DNA of 64,000 nt from Gymnothorax reevesii. Lineage: Eukaryota > Chordata > Actinopteri > Anguilliformes > Muraenidae. Location: assembly GCA_029721435.1 (NCBI GenBank), contig CM056573.1:72482001-72546000 (forward strand). Reading direction: 5' to 3'. The notes below the pieces were generated by a model. It was not told the origin of the DNA, did no database searches, and saw nothing but the letters and a program-made list of their open reading frames with translations. This document shows, piece by piece, positions 22,461 through 34,542 of the stretch. The position numbers and the translations under genes were made by a program. Every line of letters starts with the position of its first letter. Within the stretch, counting starts at the first letter, position 1.

Positions 22461-22997
22461 TTTACAGACCCGCATGCTGCGCCCATGTTTTTATGCAGTA
22501 TATTTGCCAGCCTTAGGTGCTTTGCATCAGCTCTCCCACTGCTGCTCAGTGGGATTTTAACTGCCACCTTTCCGTTCTTTGTTTAGTAATAATTTAGTGC
22601 TGCATTAGTTTCTCATTTTATGGAACCTTGTTTCCCTTTTGTTTTGTTTATTATACCTTCTTTATTCAACTTCTCATCACCTCCGGCCTTGGCGCACGAG
22701 TCTGTCATTTTAGTCCACGGTCCAAGAGTCCGCCAGGCAGCCACTAGACATCTGGCAGGAGCAGAACCGTTAGAATATGTGCAACCCCAAGGGCTCCTTT
22801 GAAGAAGAGATATACATCTCTACGGGGCTTCCATGGTAAAATAAAGGTTAAATAAATTTAAGCAAGGGGACTGACTAAGACCATGTCTCTTTTCAGCAGG
22901 GCTCTGCATAACAAACAATTAAAATAACACAGTTTACAGGGACATTTCTAATATATAAAAATCCAGCAAAATGCCCGAGTATTTATAATAAGGGACT
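22461..22997. other. Non-coding spacer with a reverse repeat tail
   Basis: The only recognisable part is 22788-22862, an inverted relative of the repeat at 19838-19920 (TAAAATAAAGGTTAAATAAA). Otherwise I see nothing in it. Confidence 0.4.
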
Positions 22998-23510
22998 CAG
23001 GGGCGTAGATTTAACTGGGAGTTGGGGGGGGGGGACGGAGACACGGCCTTAATGACAACTAGTCCTGGCCAGTTCTCAATCATTTTCCTTCATCAAAATG
23101 TTTTCCAATTATCGTAATTGGCAACTGAAGACACGGTTCCTCTCCATATGCGATTAACTTTTTGCAGTCCATAATGAACAGGAGCTGCTTGTTCTCTCCG
23201 ATAAAGTAAGACGGTAATCGGTCATCAGGATGCGTATTTGCTGTGTTTAAATCATCGTTATTCAAAATTGCTAACCTGTCGACTCACAGGTAAGCAGTAA
23301 ATTAATTTTCTGAACTTAATTTACCCCACCGTGTCATCGCTGGATGCTGTTAGTTTCGCATATGGAGAGGAACCGTCTCTACAGTTGCCAATTACAATAA
23401 TTGGAAAACGCGTTGATGAGGGAAAATGATTGAGAACCGGCCAGGACTAATTGTCATAAAGGCCATGTCTCCGCCCCCCAACTCAACTCCCAGTTAAATC
23501 TACGCCCCTG
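22998..23510. mobile_element. Fold-back MITE with CAGGGGCGTAG termini
   Basis: The ends are inverted: CAGGGGCGTAGATTTAACTG on the left and CAGTTAAATCTACGCCCCTG on the right, with arms continuing through TTGGCAACTG/CAGTTGCCAA-type words to about 23160 and 23350. The CAGGG start resembles hAT termini, but I cannot see an 8-bp target duplication. There is no transposase, and a G-run near 23023-23034 lies in the left arm. Confidence 0.65.
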
Positions 23511-23813
23511 AGTGGAAATGTTTAATTTGGTTTCCTTGCAGGCCAAGGTTCTTGCTCTGGTTTACCTTACTAAATGAAGAATGCCATTTCATTTCCCAAG
23601 TAATGCGTTTGATTCTTGAAAAACAGAAAGCATCTCTGAGAATGCATTTTCGTTTCGCTATTGTTTGCTAAATGCTTGCATACAAATCAACATAACATTC
23701 AGCGAGCTAGCGAAGGCACTGAGCGGAGGTGGCGCTGTGTTCAACAGCTGTTGTTAATTATTAATCGTGAAACGAAAGTAACGAACCCTAAAATAATTTC
23801 CCTGAGCTACATT

Positions 23814-24363
23814 CAGAGATGCCAAGTCCCACGCATTAGGCGTGAGTCACTCCTCATTCACGTTTCTGTGCCGTAGTCAGCAATTATTCTATCAACCCTC
23901 GGGTGAAGAAATTCACTCGCGGAATTCAAGTCATTGTGCATTAAGTTAACCAGTTTCAAATGCATTACGATGTATTTACCCACTCGTGACACGGAAATCG
24001 ATCAGGACTCGGGAATTCTCACGCTCGACTTTACTGAGGGAGTGAAAGCAATGGAATCGCATAAAGACGTTTCAAATGGTCTAATTTCATTTACACAATT
24101 TAAAAGATCATGAAACACGTGCGCTGTTTCCTATCCCTGAGTAAACACAAGCACGAGAAGTTCGGAGTCACAATCGCTTTCCACGTTACTCGCGGCGAGG
24201 TCCACCTTTTTACGCAAGTGAAACTGAAACTTCAATGCACAAGGATTTTAATTCTGCGAGAGATTCTCATTGAAGAGCGTTCATTGAATAATTGCGGACT
24301 ACGGTGAATAAGTCTTAAGATGCGCGAGACTTGATGCCAAATGCGCGAGGCTTGGCATCTCTG
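23814..24363. mobile_element. MITE with CAGAGATGCCAAG termini and TACATT target copies
   Basis: The left end CAGAGATGCCAAG is mirrored by CTTGGCATCTCTG on the right. TACATT occurs immediately outside both ends (23808-23813 and 24364-24369), a 6-bp target duplication. The interior shares blocks with the fold-back element at 9570-10170, such as the ATGAAACACGTGC/ATGAAACACATGC words. No coding capacity; the superfamily is undetermined. Confidence 0.7.
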
Positions 24364-24369
24364 TACATT

Positions 24370-24919
24370 TAAGGTGGTGGTTAACGGCACTTGTTGGGAG
24401 TTGAGGAATGAGCGCGTTCCAAGCGGACAGTCATCGCCACACGAAAAAGCACAAAATCTTCGCAAGAATGTACGGTTTCATGGGCACTCAACGTTCAGAG
24501 TAGCTAGACTATTGATTTGTTTTGTGTCATAATGATTACAAACTTTTTGACGCAATGAAGAATAATGCTGAAGAAACAGCCAACGGATGTACCTATTCGT
24601 TTTAGTTCGAGGAGCGCATCAGTTTATTCGCTTGACAGTCATCCGCGCCCAACCGGGGAGGGGTTTGAAGTAACCTACTCTTGCCTCACGTCAAAATATG
24701 AGGAGTGGGCGATCCCCTCCTTCCCTGTCTATGCTCACACTGAGTGAAGTTGCTTTCCTGATATGCGCCCTCTGCGGAGGGCAAGGGTCAGAAAAGGTTG
24801 GACCAAACGTGAATGAAAAGAGAGCGAGTCGACCGTATGCTTGAAACCTTTCTTCAAGAGAGAGGACTCTTCAGAATCCAGTTTTCCTTTTTTGTTGTAA
24901 GCAAGAGGCTGTCAAAATT
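24370..24919 (+). promoter_or_regulatory. Presumed upstream region and 5' leader of the DPYS exon
   Basis: The sequence between the MITE and the ATG is of mixed composition without repeats I recognise. No clear TATA box is seen. Polypyrimidine-rich sequence at 24880-24900 and AAGCAAGAGG lie just before the start codon; an upstream intron cannot be excluded. Confidence 0.3.
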
Positions 24920-25171
24920 ATGACGACTCCAAGTAAGATACTCGTGAAAGGAGGTAAAGTTGTCAACGAAAACTGTTCAGTGATTGCCGACGTCTACATT
25001 GAAGATGGATTAATTCACGAGGTTGGATTGAACCTAAAAATACCAAATGATGTTACGGTCATTGATGCCACTGGTAAGATGGTCATTCCCGGGGGAATCG
25101 CTACTCATACCCATATGGAGATCGCTTTCATGGGAACCCGAGCAGTGGATGACTTCGACATTGGGACCAAG
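24920..25171 (+). CDS. dpys: Dihydropyrimidinase exon 1 (coding exon only)
   Basis: The 84-codon exon starts with ATG and ends in phase 0 at AAG|GTAAAA, a good splice donor. The protein reads MTTPSKILVKGGKVVNENCS, then ADVYIEDGLIHEVG, VIDATGKMVIPGGIATHTHM and FMGTRAVDDFDIGTK, matching the N-terminus of dihydropyrimidinase, the cytosolic zinc amidohydrolase that opens the dihydropyrimidine ring in pyrimidine breakdown. The paired His of the HTH metal motif favour DPYS over the non-catalytic CRMP/DPYSL paralogues, but the Asp usual just before it (GID) is Ala (GIA). No further DPYS exon is visible in the remaining 38 kb, so the locus may be a partial duplicate. A second, disrupted copy lies at 2324-2391. 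Confidence 0.75.
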
Positions 25172-26133
25172 GTAAAACGTGCCCTCACTTTTGAGAGGCA
25201 ACGTCGTTGGTGCTTTCGATAAAAGAGTGCAAAAGCATACGAAATTTTTTCAACGAAGACAGTAGGTCGCCCGTTGTCTATTTTTTTTTTTCGTAGACCT
25301 AGATGAAACTCATGAAAACAGTTATTGCTCTTTAGACGCGTGGCTATACCCCTTTACTAGTGACATGAGTAGTCCTGACGCTGACATAATGCATTCTTTC
25401 AGACCTCTGTACATGTAGAACACTAAGCTACACTGGCAAACAAAGGCTCAAACACGCTAAAACTAGCAGGTACTACAGCCTTTCGTTCAGACAAAATTGG
25501 GCACCCTTTGCCTAAAGGCACTTGGGTTTCTGAGATGCGAAGATATTGCGCAGGGAAAGCGTGGTAGTCTGGTCTCGTTCCAAGCCAGTTAAAAGCGAGG
25601 CATTTCAGAGAAACATCGGGTTCTGCGTTTCTCCCTGTATTTTCATGAGTGCAAAATATGACCAAATAATTATGTCAGAACCCAATAGTTGACTTCTATA
25701 ACATTTCAATGCAGGACAGTGACCTGTTTGGGATAAATGGTTTCAAGGAAAGTTCTAACTGCATTCCACAAATTCCAACCACACTTATTTCACCTGAAAA
25801 GGCCTATTTTCAATTGCGTAATTAACATCAGGTAATGGTAAGGACATGGAATCAATAGATTGCACCTGGATGTAATGATGTGTCATAATAAAGGTGCACG
25901 AAATTTGGTATGGAGTTCCCGTGGAGTTTGTGCTCAGTGAATGATAAGTATTCATCACCACAAAGGGCAGCGAAGCAAGCTTTATCTGAGAAGAAAATTG
26001 TTCGCTGTGAGAGCAAGGACTTGTTTTAGGGCAGCATTACTTTGTACTAAACCGCAGCACAGCTGCCATCAGCGGTTCAGTAGTCAACATTCATAGACAC
26101 TTTATTTGTAAAAAATATACCATCTTATGAGTA
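25172..26133. other. Intron-like sequence after DPYS exon 1; half fold-back; no gene seen
   Basis: This equals 2392-3139 joined to 4728-4945 of block A. It includes only the left arm of the block A fold-back (25665-25913). The junction near 25914-25919 has a few extra bases (GGAGT) that fit neither side, as in end-joining repair. Confidence 0.6.
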
Positions 26134-26434
26134 CAATGACCTCCAAAATTACTGGCACCCCTGACCGCCAATGCACAAATAATACTTCACAAATACATAT
26201 TTTTAGAATGTTTTTAAACTCTGTAAACAGCATATGATATGCAATATTATGCAATACTATGCAATATTAATGTTCCAAGGGAACCAAACAAAGTCATTTT
26301 CTGATTTAATTAAAAATCAATATCCTCCAAATCAAGGTTTCATAATTAATGGCACCCTTAAAGATCATTGTAAATAACATCTACGAAATTTAAACCAGGT
26401 ATTAATTTCCACTTATTTAAGTTTTATCTTTGTA

Positions 26435-27944
26435 TACTCAGCAACAAAAGTTTCTGTGACACCATTTATGTGTATGTTATAAATGACACGCAAAGATCTC
26501 AATGCAATCAATATGTTTATTTAACAGGAGAAACACTGACTTTTCAGTGCCAACGTCACTCAAAACGAAAAATGTCATTTTCATGCGTCATGAAGCACTT
26601 GTCTGACGTCTAACCAATTGTGACCTTCACACTTCAATACCGGGTGTGACTTCCTCGTGCCATGATGCAAGCAAGGCATCTCCGGCGCATGGACCGAATC
26701 AGATGTGCCAGAAATTGCTGTGGGATGTCATTCCAAGTCTGACGTAGACGTTGTCGCAATTCCTGGAGTGTAGCTGGCGGGTTATCCAACCGCCGCAAAC
26801 GTCGATCCATCTCGTCCCAAAGATGCTCGATTGGGGACATGTCTGGGGATCTGGCTGGCCATGGCAGGACATTGACATGTTGTTGCATCAGATACTGCTG
26901 TACAATCCTCGCAACGTGTGGTCTGGCGTTATCATGTTGCAGCGTTATTCCGGGACCATGTTGCATCAAAAACGGTACCACCAATGGCCGTAGCACTTCA
27001 TCGCGATATCTTTGACCTGTCAGATTTCCATCAATAACAAGCAAATCTGTTCTGTTTCTAGCCGTGATCCCTCCCCAAATCATGACACTACCACCTCCAA
27101 AACGATCAAATTCCTGAACACAGTTGTTGGCATAACGTTCTCCACGTCGACGGTATACACGTAAACGACCATCACATCGGTTAAGCATGAATCTTGATTC
27201 ATCAGTGAAGAGTACAAGATCCCACTGACGTTGGATCCACCGTCCATGTTGTTGTGCCCACTGTAGACGCAGTGGTCGGTGTTGTACTGTGAGTATTGGA
27301 CGTCTTGCTGGCCGACGTGGGACAATGCCAAAATGACGGAGACGGCGACGGATTGTCTGTGCAGACAGTCGCCTCAAACCAGGTATCGTTCTTGCAGTTA
27401 TGGTTGCAGGTTGGAATCGATTTCGGAGATGGGTTGTTCGAATCCAGTTGTCCTGTCTGGGAGTGGTTACTCGTGGACGGCCGCTGCGAGGACGGTCTCT
27501 GACATGTCTTGTCTGCTGATGACGCTGCCATAAGTTCCAAATGGTGTTTCGGTGGACATTCAGGCGATGAGCAACTTCCCTCTGCGAGGTTCCGGATTCA
27601 ATCATCCCAATGGCCCTCCACCGATCATTTTCAGACAGTCTTGGCATTTAGAGGGTAGAGTTCCTGATCCGAAATGGCTGTGTTTTCGATAAGTGATGCC
27701 TCCGTCGTTCATCTGGCACAATGTGAACATTCCAAAAATTCTCCTCTTTTATTGCCATCCACAAGCATGATTTACGCACATTTTCACGTGCAAAGTCATT
27801 TTCTCGCATTTTCATGATTTCCATTTCAATGTTGTGTTTACGTGAACTGTTTCAGTCTGATATCACCATGTATGACAATTTCATAATTGCGTTATGAAAA
27901 ATAATTAACAATATTGGTGTCACAGAAACTTTTGTTGCTGAGTA
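26435..27944 (-). mobile_element. Complete Tc1/mariner transposon
   Basis: The 1510-bp element has perfect 30-bp terminal inverted repeats beginning TACTCAGCAACAAAAGTTTC and is flanked by TA on both sides (26433-26434 and 27945-27946). Block A near 5234 shows the same flanks without the element, so the insertion postdates the duplication. It encodes one uninterrupted transposase. Perfect termini and an open frame suggest recent insertion. Confidence 0.93.
26634..27647 (-). CDS. Tc1 transposase, intact, DD34E
   Basis: The 337-residue protein is full length for Tc1 transposases. The N-terminal paired-like DNA-binding region spans about residues 1-110, with helix-turn-helix segments and an intervening GRPR motif at 56-59. 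The catalytic residues are visible: Asp149 in LFTDESRF, Asp239 in LQHDNARPH and Glu274 in SPIEHLW, with 34 residues between the last two, giving DD34E. The glycine-rich FGGGSVMIWGG box lies at about 183-193. The protein would cut and reinsert the element at TA sites. No stop or frameshift is present, so it is potentially active. Confidence 0.93.
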   Translation of the reverse strand: MPRLSENDRWRAIGMIESGTSQREVAHRLNVHRNTIWNLWQRHQQTRHVRDRPRSGRPRVTTPRQDNWIRTTHLRNRFQPATITARTIPGLRRLSAQTIRRRLRHFGIVPRRPARRPILTVQHRPLRLQWAQQHGRWIQRQWDLVLFTDESRFMLNRCDGRLRVYRRRGERYANNCVQEFDRFGGGSVMIWGGITARNRTDLLVIDGNLTGQRYRDEVLRPLVVPFLMQHGPGITLQHDNARPHVARIVQQYLMQQHVNVLPWPARSPDMSPIEHLWDEMDRRLRRLDNPPATLQELRQRLRQTWNDIPQQFLAHLIRSMRRRCLACIMARGSHTRY

Positions 27945-28039
27945 TATTAACAAACTATGGTGAGCCATTAGCTTTGGCACCCTGTTGCAATTTTATTATA
28001 GCCATGATTTCTATTGCTTTGTCCCCTCATGACTTGTTA

Positions 28040-28139
28040 TCCCAGATAGCAAGCTCCTCCGCTCCGGATCTGCCCCGGCTCCAGCTGATCCGGGGCAGAT
28101 CCGCGGCAGATCGGGAGCGGAGGAGCTTGCCATCTGGGA
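28040..28139. mobile_element. Palindromic MITE-like element, copy 2 of 4
   Basis: Counterpart of 5327-5437, shorter by an 11-bp piece (a second GGATCTGCCG-type word) in its left arm. It has the same TCCCAGATAGCAAGCTCCTC start and mirrored end. Confidence 0.7.
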
Positions 28140-28710
28140 TGTCATTTTGTTTTTCAATTTTATCAGTATTTTCTTACTTTTTGTTGATTGCTTTTTATTC
28201 AATATTTTTTACATTTTGCCTTGAAGCACTGTGGTTTTTTTTTTTTTATATCTGTGATAGGTGTCATGCAACTAAATTTTGCTTGTTTGCATGACACCAC
28301 TGCTTCACTGGGGTGTGAAAATGAAGTAACACACATGCAATATCCCTTTGTCATCCAGCACCATGAAGAAAACAAAACTTCTGTCAGTTCAAAAGAGGCA
28401 GATGGTCATAAACCTTCATTAATCTGGTAATGGCCACAACAGAAGATTCACAAACAATTGAATAAGCCTCTGGGCTCCATTGGGGTAATTATAAAAAAAA
28501 AATTCCAAACAAATAGAACTGTTGAAAACCTCAAGTGTTGGGGATCCAACTGCATTTTCCCCCCCAGGATACTGAGGAATCTCTGTGAAGGAATTGAAGG
28601 CCTTGGTGGCAGCTTGAGGTCCCCAGGTTTCCAGAAGCACCATCAGTCACCACCTCCACAACCACTGGCTCTTCGGAGGGGTTGCCAGAAGAAAGCCTTT
28701 TATAACCAAA

Positions 28711-29861
28711 TGTTGTGATTCTGCTCTTTTGGTTTTGGTTTCTGCTATGCCTTGATCCCTTGTCATGTTTAAGTTCTGTGCCTGGCTTTGCCATGTTGTT
28801 TGATTCTGTTTAGTGACCACTGCATATGTCTGACCATTCTTAGGATCATGTATTGTGTTTTTTTTTTTTTTTGGGTAATTTATATTTCATGTTTTATTAT
28901 TATTTCATGCCATGTTTTCATTTCCATGCATTGCACTTCGTCTACCCTGTCTTGTCTTGTGTAGGTCTTTGCTCACGGTCCCTAGTCTTGCGTACCACTC
29001 ATTCGGGTGATTTATTGGTTTCTGGGTTTTCAATCTTCCTTCATTATCTCGTGTGCTTCTTTCCTCTCTCTTTTACAATCTACTAACCATACTAACAGTT
29101 GTTGTTGTTTTCGATAATTACTAACCCTCATTAACATTGTATATTTTTACTAACTTTCTAACATGCACTTGGGATTGTATAGCTGCACATACTAATTGAC
29201 TAACAATCTCTCAGCAGTTGCTCAATTCTAATCTCCGCCTCCTTGCCTATCCCTAATTATCTCTGCTGCAAGTTTCTGTGGATTTCCACTTATACTTTGT
29301 GCTTTCCTTTTCTTTTATCTTGGCACTTTAGTACTCCTTAACCGGAGCTGTTTTGTACTTGGGTCTGTCTTGTGATCCCTGTCTGTGTTTTGGCTACAGC
29401 CAAATTCATGTAATTGTTTTATTCCTCATGTGTCTCTCCCTGTTCATTGTTACCATTGATTGCACCTGTTCTCCCTGGTCATGTGTTTACCCCGGGTGTG
29501 TATATAAGATGTCTGTTTGGTACACTTTCTTGTCAGATCGTTCTCCCTAGTTTTCTCGTGCCACGTTTCTCGCCTTGATTTCTCAGTGTTTATCTTTCTG
29601 ACTGGACTGTCCTTGATATCGAGCTTTGCCTATTCCCTGTACTTTTGGTGCATTCTTGTTTTTTGACCTGTTTTGTCTGACTACGATTTTTGTGATTGGA
29701 GCCCTGTGTATGACTCTGGATTTCGCCCTTTGGATTCTGATTTTGGATTGCGGACTTTGTACTGCTGCCAGCTCTGTTGGGGGGTTTCCCCCTTCAGAAA
29801 TAAAGCCTCCTATTTGTATTCTACTGGTTGTCGCACTTGGTTCATTTCGTAAATTCCAACA
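28711..29861 (+). mobile_element. Probable solo LTR inside the old Tc1 transposase (block B)
   Basis: Counterpart of 6006-7152 with the same TGTTG...CAACA ends, TATA-like GTATATAAGATG near 29500 and AATAAA near 29798. Small differences include the T-run length near 28858-28872. Confidence 0.55.
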
Positions 29862-30490
29862 TTAAAAGACACAGAAGAAAGGGCTTAGTGTTTGCCAGAC
29901 ATCATTTAAACAGTGACTGGAACAGGGTGCTTTGATCAGATGAGACCAAAATTGCATGTTTTGGGTTAGATGCAGCATTGGCATGTTTGGCGTAGAAACC
30001 AGGATGCATACAAGAAGAGGCAGCTCATACCCACGGTGAAATATGGTGGGTCAGTCATGTTTTGGGGCCATTTTAATTCAAGAGGTCCTGTGGCACTGGT
30101 TAAGATTAATGGCATGAAGAATTCCACCAAGGATATTTTGGCTGACGATCTGGTTGCCTTCGTCAGAACACTGAGACTTGTCCGTAGGTGGACTCTCCGA
30201 CAAGACAATAACCCGAAGCATACCACAAGATCAACACAGAAATGGTTTCAGGACAACAAAGTCAAAGTTCTGCAATGACCTTCTGAGTCGCCAGACTTTA
30301 ATCCAATTGAAAACCTGTGGGCTTAGTTGAAAAGGGCAGTTGATAATTGCAAACCCAAGAATGAGAAGGATCTCAGCGGAAGGTTCAAAATCCCCCCATA
30401 TATGTCCCTTAACCTTGTCAAACATTACAGGAAAGGACTCCATGCTGTTATCGTAGCCAGAGATGGTTGCACTATGTACTAAATGAAGGG
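29862..30490 (+). pseudogene. Tc1 transposase C-terminal fragment (block B)
   Basis: Same fragment as 7153-7785, with a frame at 29970-30278 (KYGGSVMFWGHF, RQDNNPKHTTRSTQKWF) followed by a stop and then SPDFNPIENLW. It shares the lesions of block A and is inactive. Confidence 0.8.
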
Positions 30491-30673
30491 CGCCAATGAT
30501 GATTAAACCTTGAATTTGTTGAAATTTATTTTGCATTAAATGATTGTTCTGATTTCGGTTGCTTCCATCAAAACATTAACTATTTCACAAATGTTGGTAT
30601 GTTCTGTTTATATATTTTTTCGTATTGTTTGTGTATTGCCAGTCAGGGGTGCCAGTAATTTTGGAGCCCACTG

Positions 30674-32283
30674 TTGGTCTGTTGACATGAAAATTGAACA
30701 TTGCATATCTGCAGTGGTCCGTAATGAGTTTGAATAGGCAACGAAGGCAGATGTGCTTCATACAAGTTCATTTGCCCATCCTTCCATCCATCCGTTGCCA
30801 ATCCGTTCATTTGCCCATCCGGAATATCGCCTGCTTATTTGAGCCTACATGTCACATGAGCTAAAGGCATTGTAACATCCGCAGATGTTATCATACTCCA
30901 CGTACATAATAAAACACAAACCTAATAGAAATCTGCAGCTTTTTAAAAATTTGTTTAAATTTTACCTTCCCACTTATGTAACAAATCCTTGCAAATGTAA
31001 GAGTTATTATATTTATGGTAAATTTCATATTACGTTTGCAGTAGGCAACTGCTATTACGGTTGTGGGATTATTACATCAAAAGCTGCAGATGTGTGTTAT
31101 CTCTCTGGTTTATCACTTTTGGGAGCTTTTATGTTTGTGGGTTTTGCAGACATTAATATGTCGAAGTCAGTTTGCCAATCCATTCGGGATCATGTACATT
31201 ATTATGAGTCTCTCAATGCCTATGATGTCTTTGGACTTTGTAATGATAAAAAAAATTACTTGCGTGGGGAAAAAAAAACTTGCTGCGAGTTAACAGTTAA
31301 ACCTATCAAGTTAACCGGTACCATAAACACATGTAAATGAGGCAATGGGCATAGTTTAAAATGCTAATCATTCTCCAGTGTGATGAGCCTGTGTTGACTG
31401 ACTCACTGTTGTGCTATGTTATCCTCAATTGTGGTTTTTTTGGGAAAATTCAGTCTTGGCCTGTTGCTGGTCTGAGTGATGGAGATGAATCAGACTTTAT
31501 TCCAGATACAAATGCATTCCCTGGAATGTGTTTGTTTTGAAGAAATATTCAGTCTCCATGCTTGGGATCTGCCAGAGCCATTGTTGGGCCCTGATCAGAA
31601 TTTGCTTCGGGGACCCCACATTAATACAGGCTATCGTCTAAGCTTGTGCATTTGCACAACCATAACTAATTTTTCTCAGCTGCAGCAGTGTTGCTTAAGT
31701 TACTCTAATACCATTTGGAATGTTTTACCCAATCATTATTTTTTATCTACAAAACCATAGAGCACGATGTATCACTGCAGGCAATGTTGGGTACTCTGAA
31801 AAAAAAAGCATATGTACCAATTTTGTCAATTTGCACTGAGATGAGGTTGCTCATCATCATCCAAATTGCGGAGCAAATGCCAAATCAGAAGTTCATTTAT
31901 GATAATAATGAATTGAATCTGCTTAAATCCATCAGTGGCAGTGATTGTAAGCTGAACGGATCATCTGCTACCTGGTGTGGGATTCAGAGCATTTTTCTTG
32001 CTTTCTTTTTGGGGCAAATTTTTTCCAAAAAAAAAAAAAAAATTCATTTTTAGATCAGAGGTGGAAGGGATTTTCTGGGTAGGGGTGTAGGGATGCAGAC
32101 TAACTTTATGCACAGACATATATACACAGTGCGTTTCATTTTCATTCAGTTTGTTTTCATTTCATTCATTTTACATTTCGTGGTGGTCTAATGAATTTGT
32201 TAAGCACTGTATATACATATATAAAGGGACGACTCGTGAACTGGCGATAGGGGAGGGTCAAACCATCCCTTAAAAATATCGAT
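30674..32283. other. Shared duplicated sequence without recognised genes (block B)
   Basis: Counterpart of 7965-9569. The 151-codon frame recurs at 30885-31340 with several changes and no known domain. The 29-bp segment at 31799-31827 is inverted relative to block A. Confidence 0.4.
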
Positions 32284-32880
32284 TGGTCCTGACCTGTTTT
32301 CAATTTTTCAATCATTCATTTAAATTACCATTTCAAAAGCTCCAAAAACTCTCAACATTATCAGGTGTGGTCATATTTCAGTAATAACGCACACCTGTCA
32401 ACTCTCAGGCATTCCGCGTGAATTTTAGTGGTATATTTGCGTTCCATTGCTGTAGTCAGCAATTATTCAATCACCGTATGTGTAAGAGATTCTCACATGG
32501 AACTGAAGTCCTTGTGCATGGAGGTTTATCAGTTTCACCTGCGTTATGACTCCGGACTTCTCATGCTTTTCTTCACTCGGGTTGGAAGAAATGTGTGTGC
32601 TTCATGATTGTTTAAATTGTTTAAATGAAATAAGATCATTGGAAGCAGTGGAATTGCATAAAGATGTTTCAAATTATCTTATTTCATTTAAACTATTTGA
32701 ACGATAATGAAACACATGCCACGCTTCCAACCCCCGAGTAAAGAAAAGCGTTAAAAGTCCGGAGTCGTAATCGGTATGCGTTATATAAGAAACCAGGCCA
32801 CACCTGATAATGTTGAGAGTTTTAGGAGTTTCTGTAATGGTAGTTTAAATGAATGGTCACAATCTGTTTTCAATCAATTA
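32284..32880. mobile_element. Fold-back MITE (block B copy)
   Basis: Counterpart of 9570-10170 with the same complementary halves (CTCAACATTATCAGGTGTGG and its reverse). Minor point differences only. Confidence 0.7.
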
Positions 32881-33249
32881 AAACACATTTATATATGCTG
32901 ATAGCAAGCCCAAAGGCTTTACGAGCATTGGAGAAACAATCGACGAGAACATTAGAGAAGAAAAGGGCAAAAAGAACTGGAGCATGATGCAATCATTAGG
33001 GCTGGGACGATTCTTAATCCATTCTTTTTTAAGGCGTAGTACTGATGTCAGTGAAGTTTTTTTTCAGAAGCATTTCACATGCCTTTCCGCAAATTCCGCT
33101 AGAAATACAGATGATTGCTTTGGTGGCCGATATAATGTTACAATGACCACACCTGGGTCAGTTTTCAACAGAATCGCAAGATGTTCAAATGACGAAAATT
33201 CACCAAAATCAATCTTGGAAGTGTTAAACTGATTAGAGAAAATGGCAGC

Positions 33250-34009
33250 TGTTATGTCCCTGGTCTAGGGGTGTACAAAGACATAACATTGAGGTGACCC
33301 TCCCGCTCTCCCACTCCCAAGAAGGGCCAGCAGCACAGAAAACTGTAACTTTAGGCAGTTTATTTTCTTTTCTTTTTTTTTTTTAGTGTGGAGGTGTGGA
33401 GTAACCTTTTTTTTTAAAAAAAAAAAATAAACAAAACAAGCTCTGAGCCCTAAAGAATAACCTATACCTAAAAACCAAATGAAAAATGAAAATACAATGG
33501 ACTAACCTAAACTCCTAACTTAAAACAAGAGAAAACCACAGAAACAAAAGAGGCTACTCCCACCTACCAAAACCAGTGCTCAATATTTACAGGTGCCTAA
33601 ACCACAACAGTAAGCCATTTTGCACAGTATAAACACACTCAACTTCTAAAGTTTCGACAAAACAGAATTCTCAGAGACACATTACGAATTTACAAATTTC
33701 CGAAGTACTGGTTCCTTGTTTGGAGAAGCAGAGTAAAAGGGGAGGGCCCGGGGTGCTGTCAGTTGGTGGTTTAAATCTTGTTTGGTCCGGGCTCCTCCAA
33801 TCAGGAAGCGTCTTCCCACACTGCTTCCACCAATGCCTGCTGTTCAATTGGGCCCAGTCCAGCCAATCCGGAACTACCACTTGGACTGGAGGGAAACCAG
33901 AGGTCACACCCATGCACACACCGAAAAGACACACTCACAGACACTCCTAGGGAGGAGAGGGAGAACAGCACTTTACACTGATAAACACTTAATCCTCTGG
34001 GTCATAACA
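33250..34009. mobile_element. Solo LTR nested in the LINE (block B)
   Basis: Same TGTTATG...CATAACA ends as 10550-11307, flanked by CAGC at 33246-33249 and 34010-34013. Its length is 760 bp. Confidence 0.75.
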
Positions 34010-34542
34010 CAGCTATGCCACCTCCCCTTTGACCCTTGTCTCACAGCTTGAAAAAAGTTGTAGTTCTAGGAAAAGCCTAAATAAGAGCTGTAGCACAATC
34101 ATTGTTTAGCCAGGTCTCAACTAGAAACATAAAATGTAATCCCTCCTCAGAGATGATATCATTAATCAAAAACTCTGATTAGTGAGTAATCTTACATTAA
34201 ATAATGCCATAAACGCTCAAGACTAAAACATTGACTAAATTACCTCGGGTGCAGCCAGTGTTAGACTTGGGTCTATTTCGTGACTTTCTACGCACAGAGG
34301 AAATAGTGACAATCGGACATGGGTCCTGCATTACGGGAGACGGAATTAGTCATTTGCATGTGAGCAGGTGCATCGAGTAACAAATGTTCTCTGCCAACTT
34401 CCGCGTACCCAGAGGATTGGGATGAATGGCGTCTCTTGCAAAGAAAGCTGCACGCTCCCAGAAGTTGTTAAAATTATCAATAAAAAAAATTTTGTGCGTG
34501 GAGCATATAGACTGTAGCCATGTGCTGAGACTTAAAATTCTC

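Larger units (their letters stand above)
26134..30673 (+). mobile_element. Decayed Tc1-like transposon (old copy, block B) with nested elements
   Basis: This is the counterpart of 4946-7964, with the same CTCCAAAATTACTGGCAC-type ends. It contains, from left to right, the intact younger Tc1 (26435-27944), the palindromic MITE (28040-28139), transposase fragment 1, the solo LTR (28711-29861) and transposase fragment 2 (29862-30490). Confidence 0.8.
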
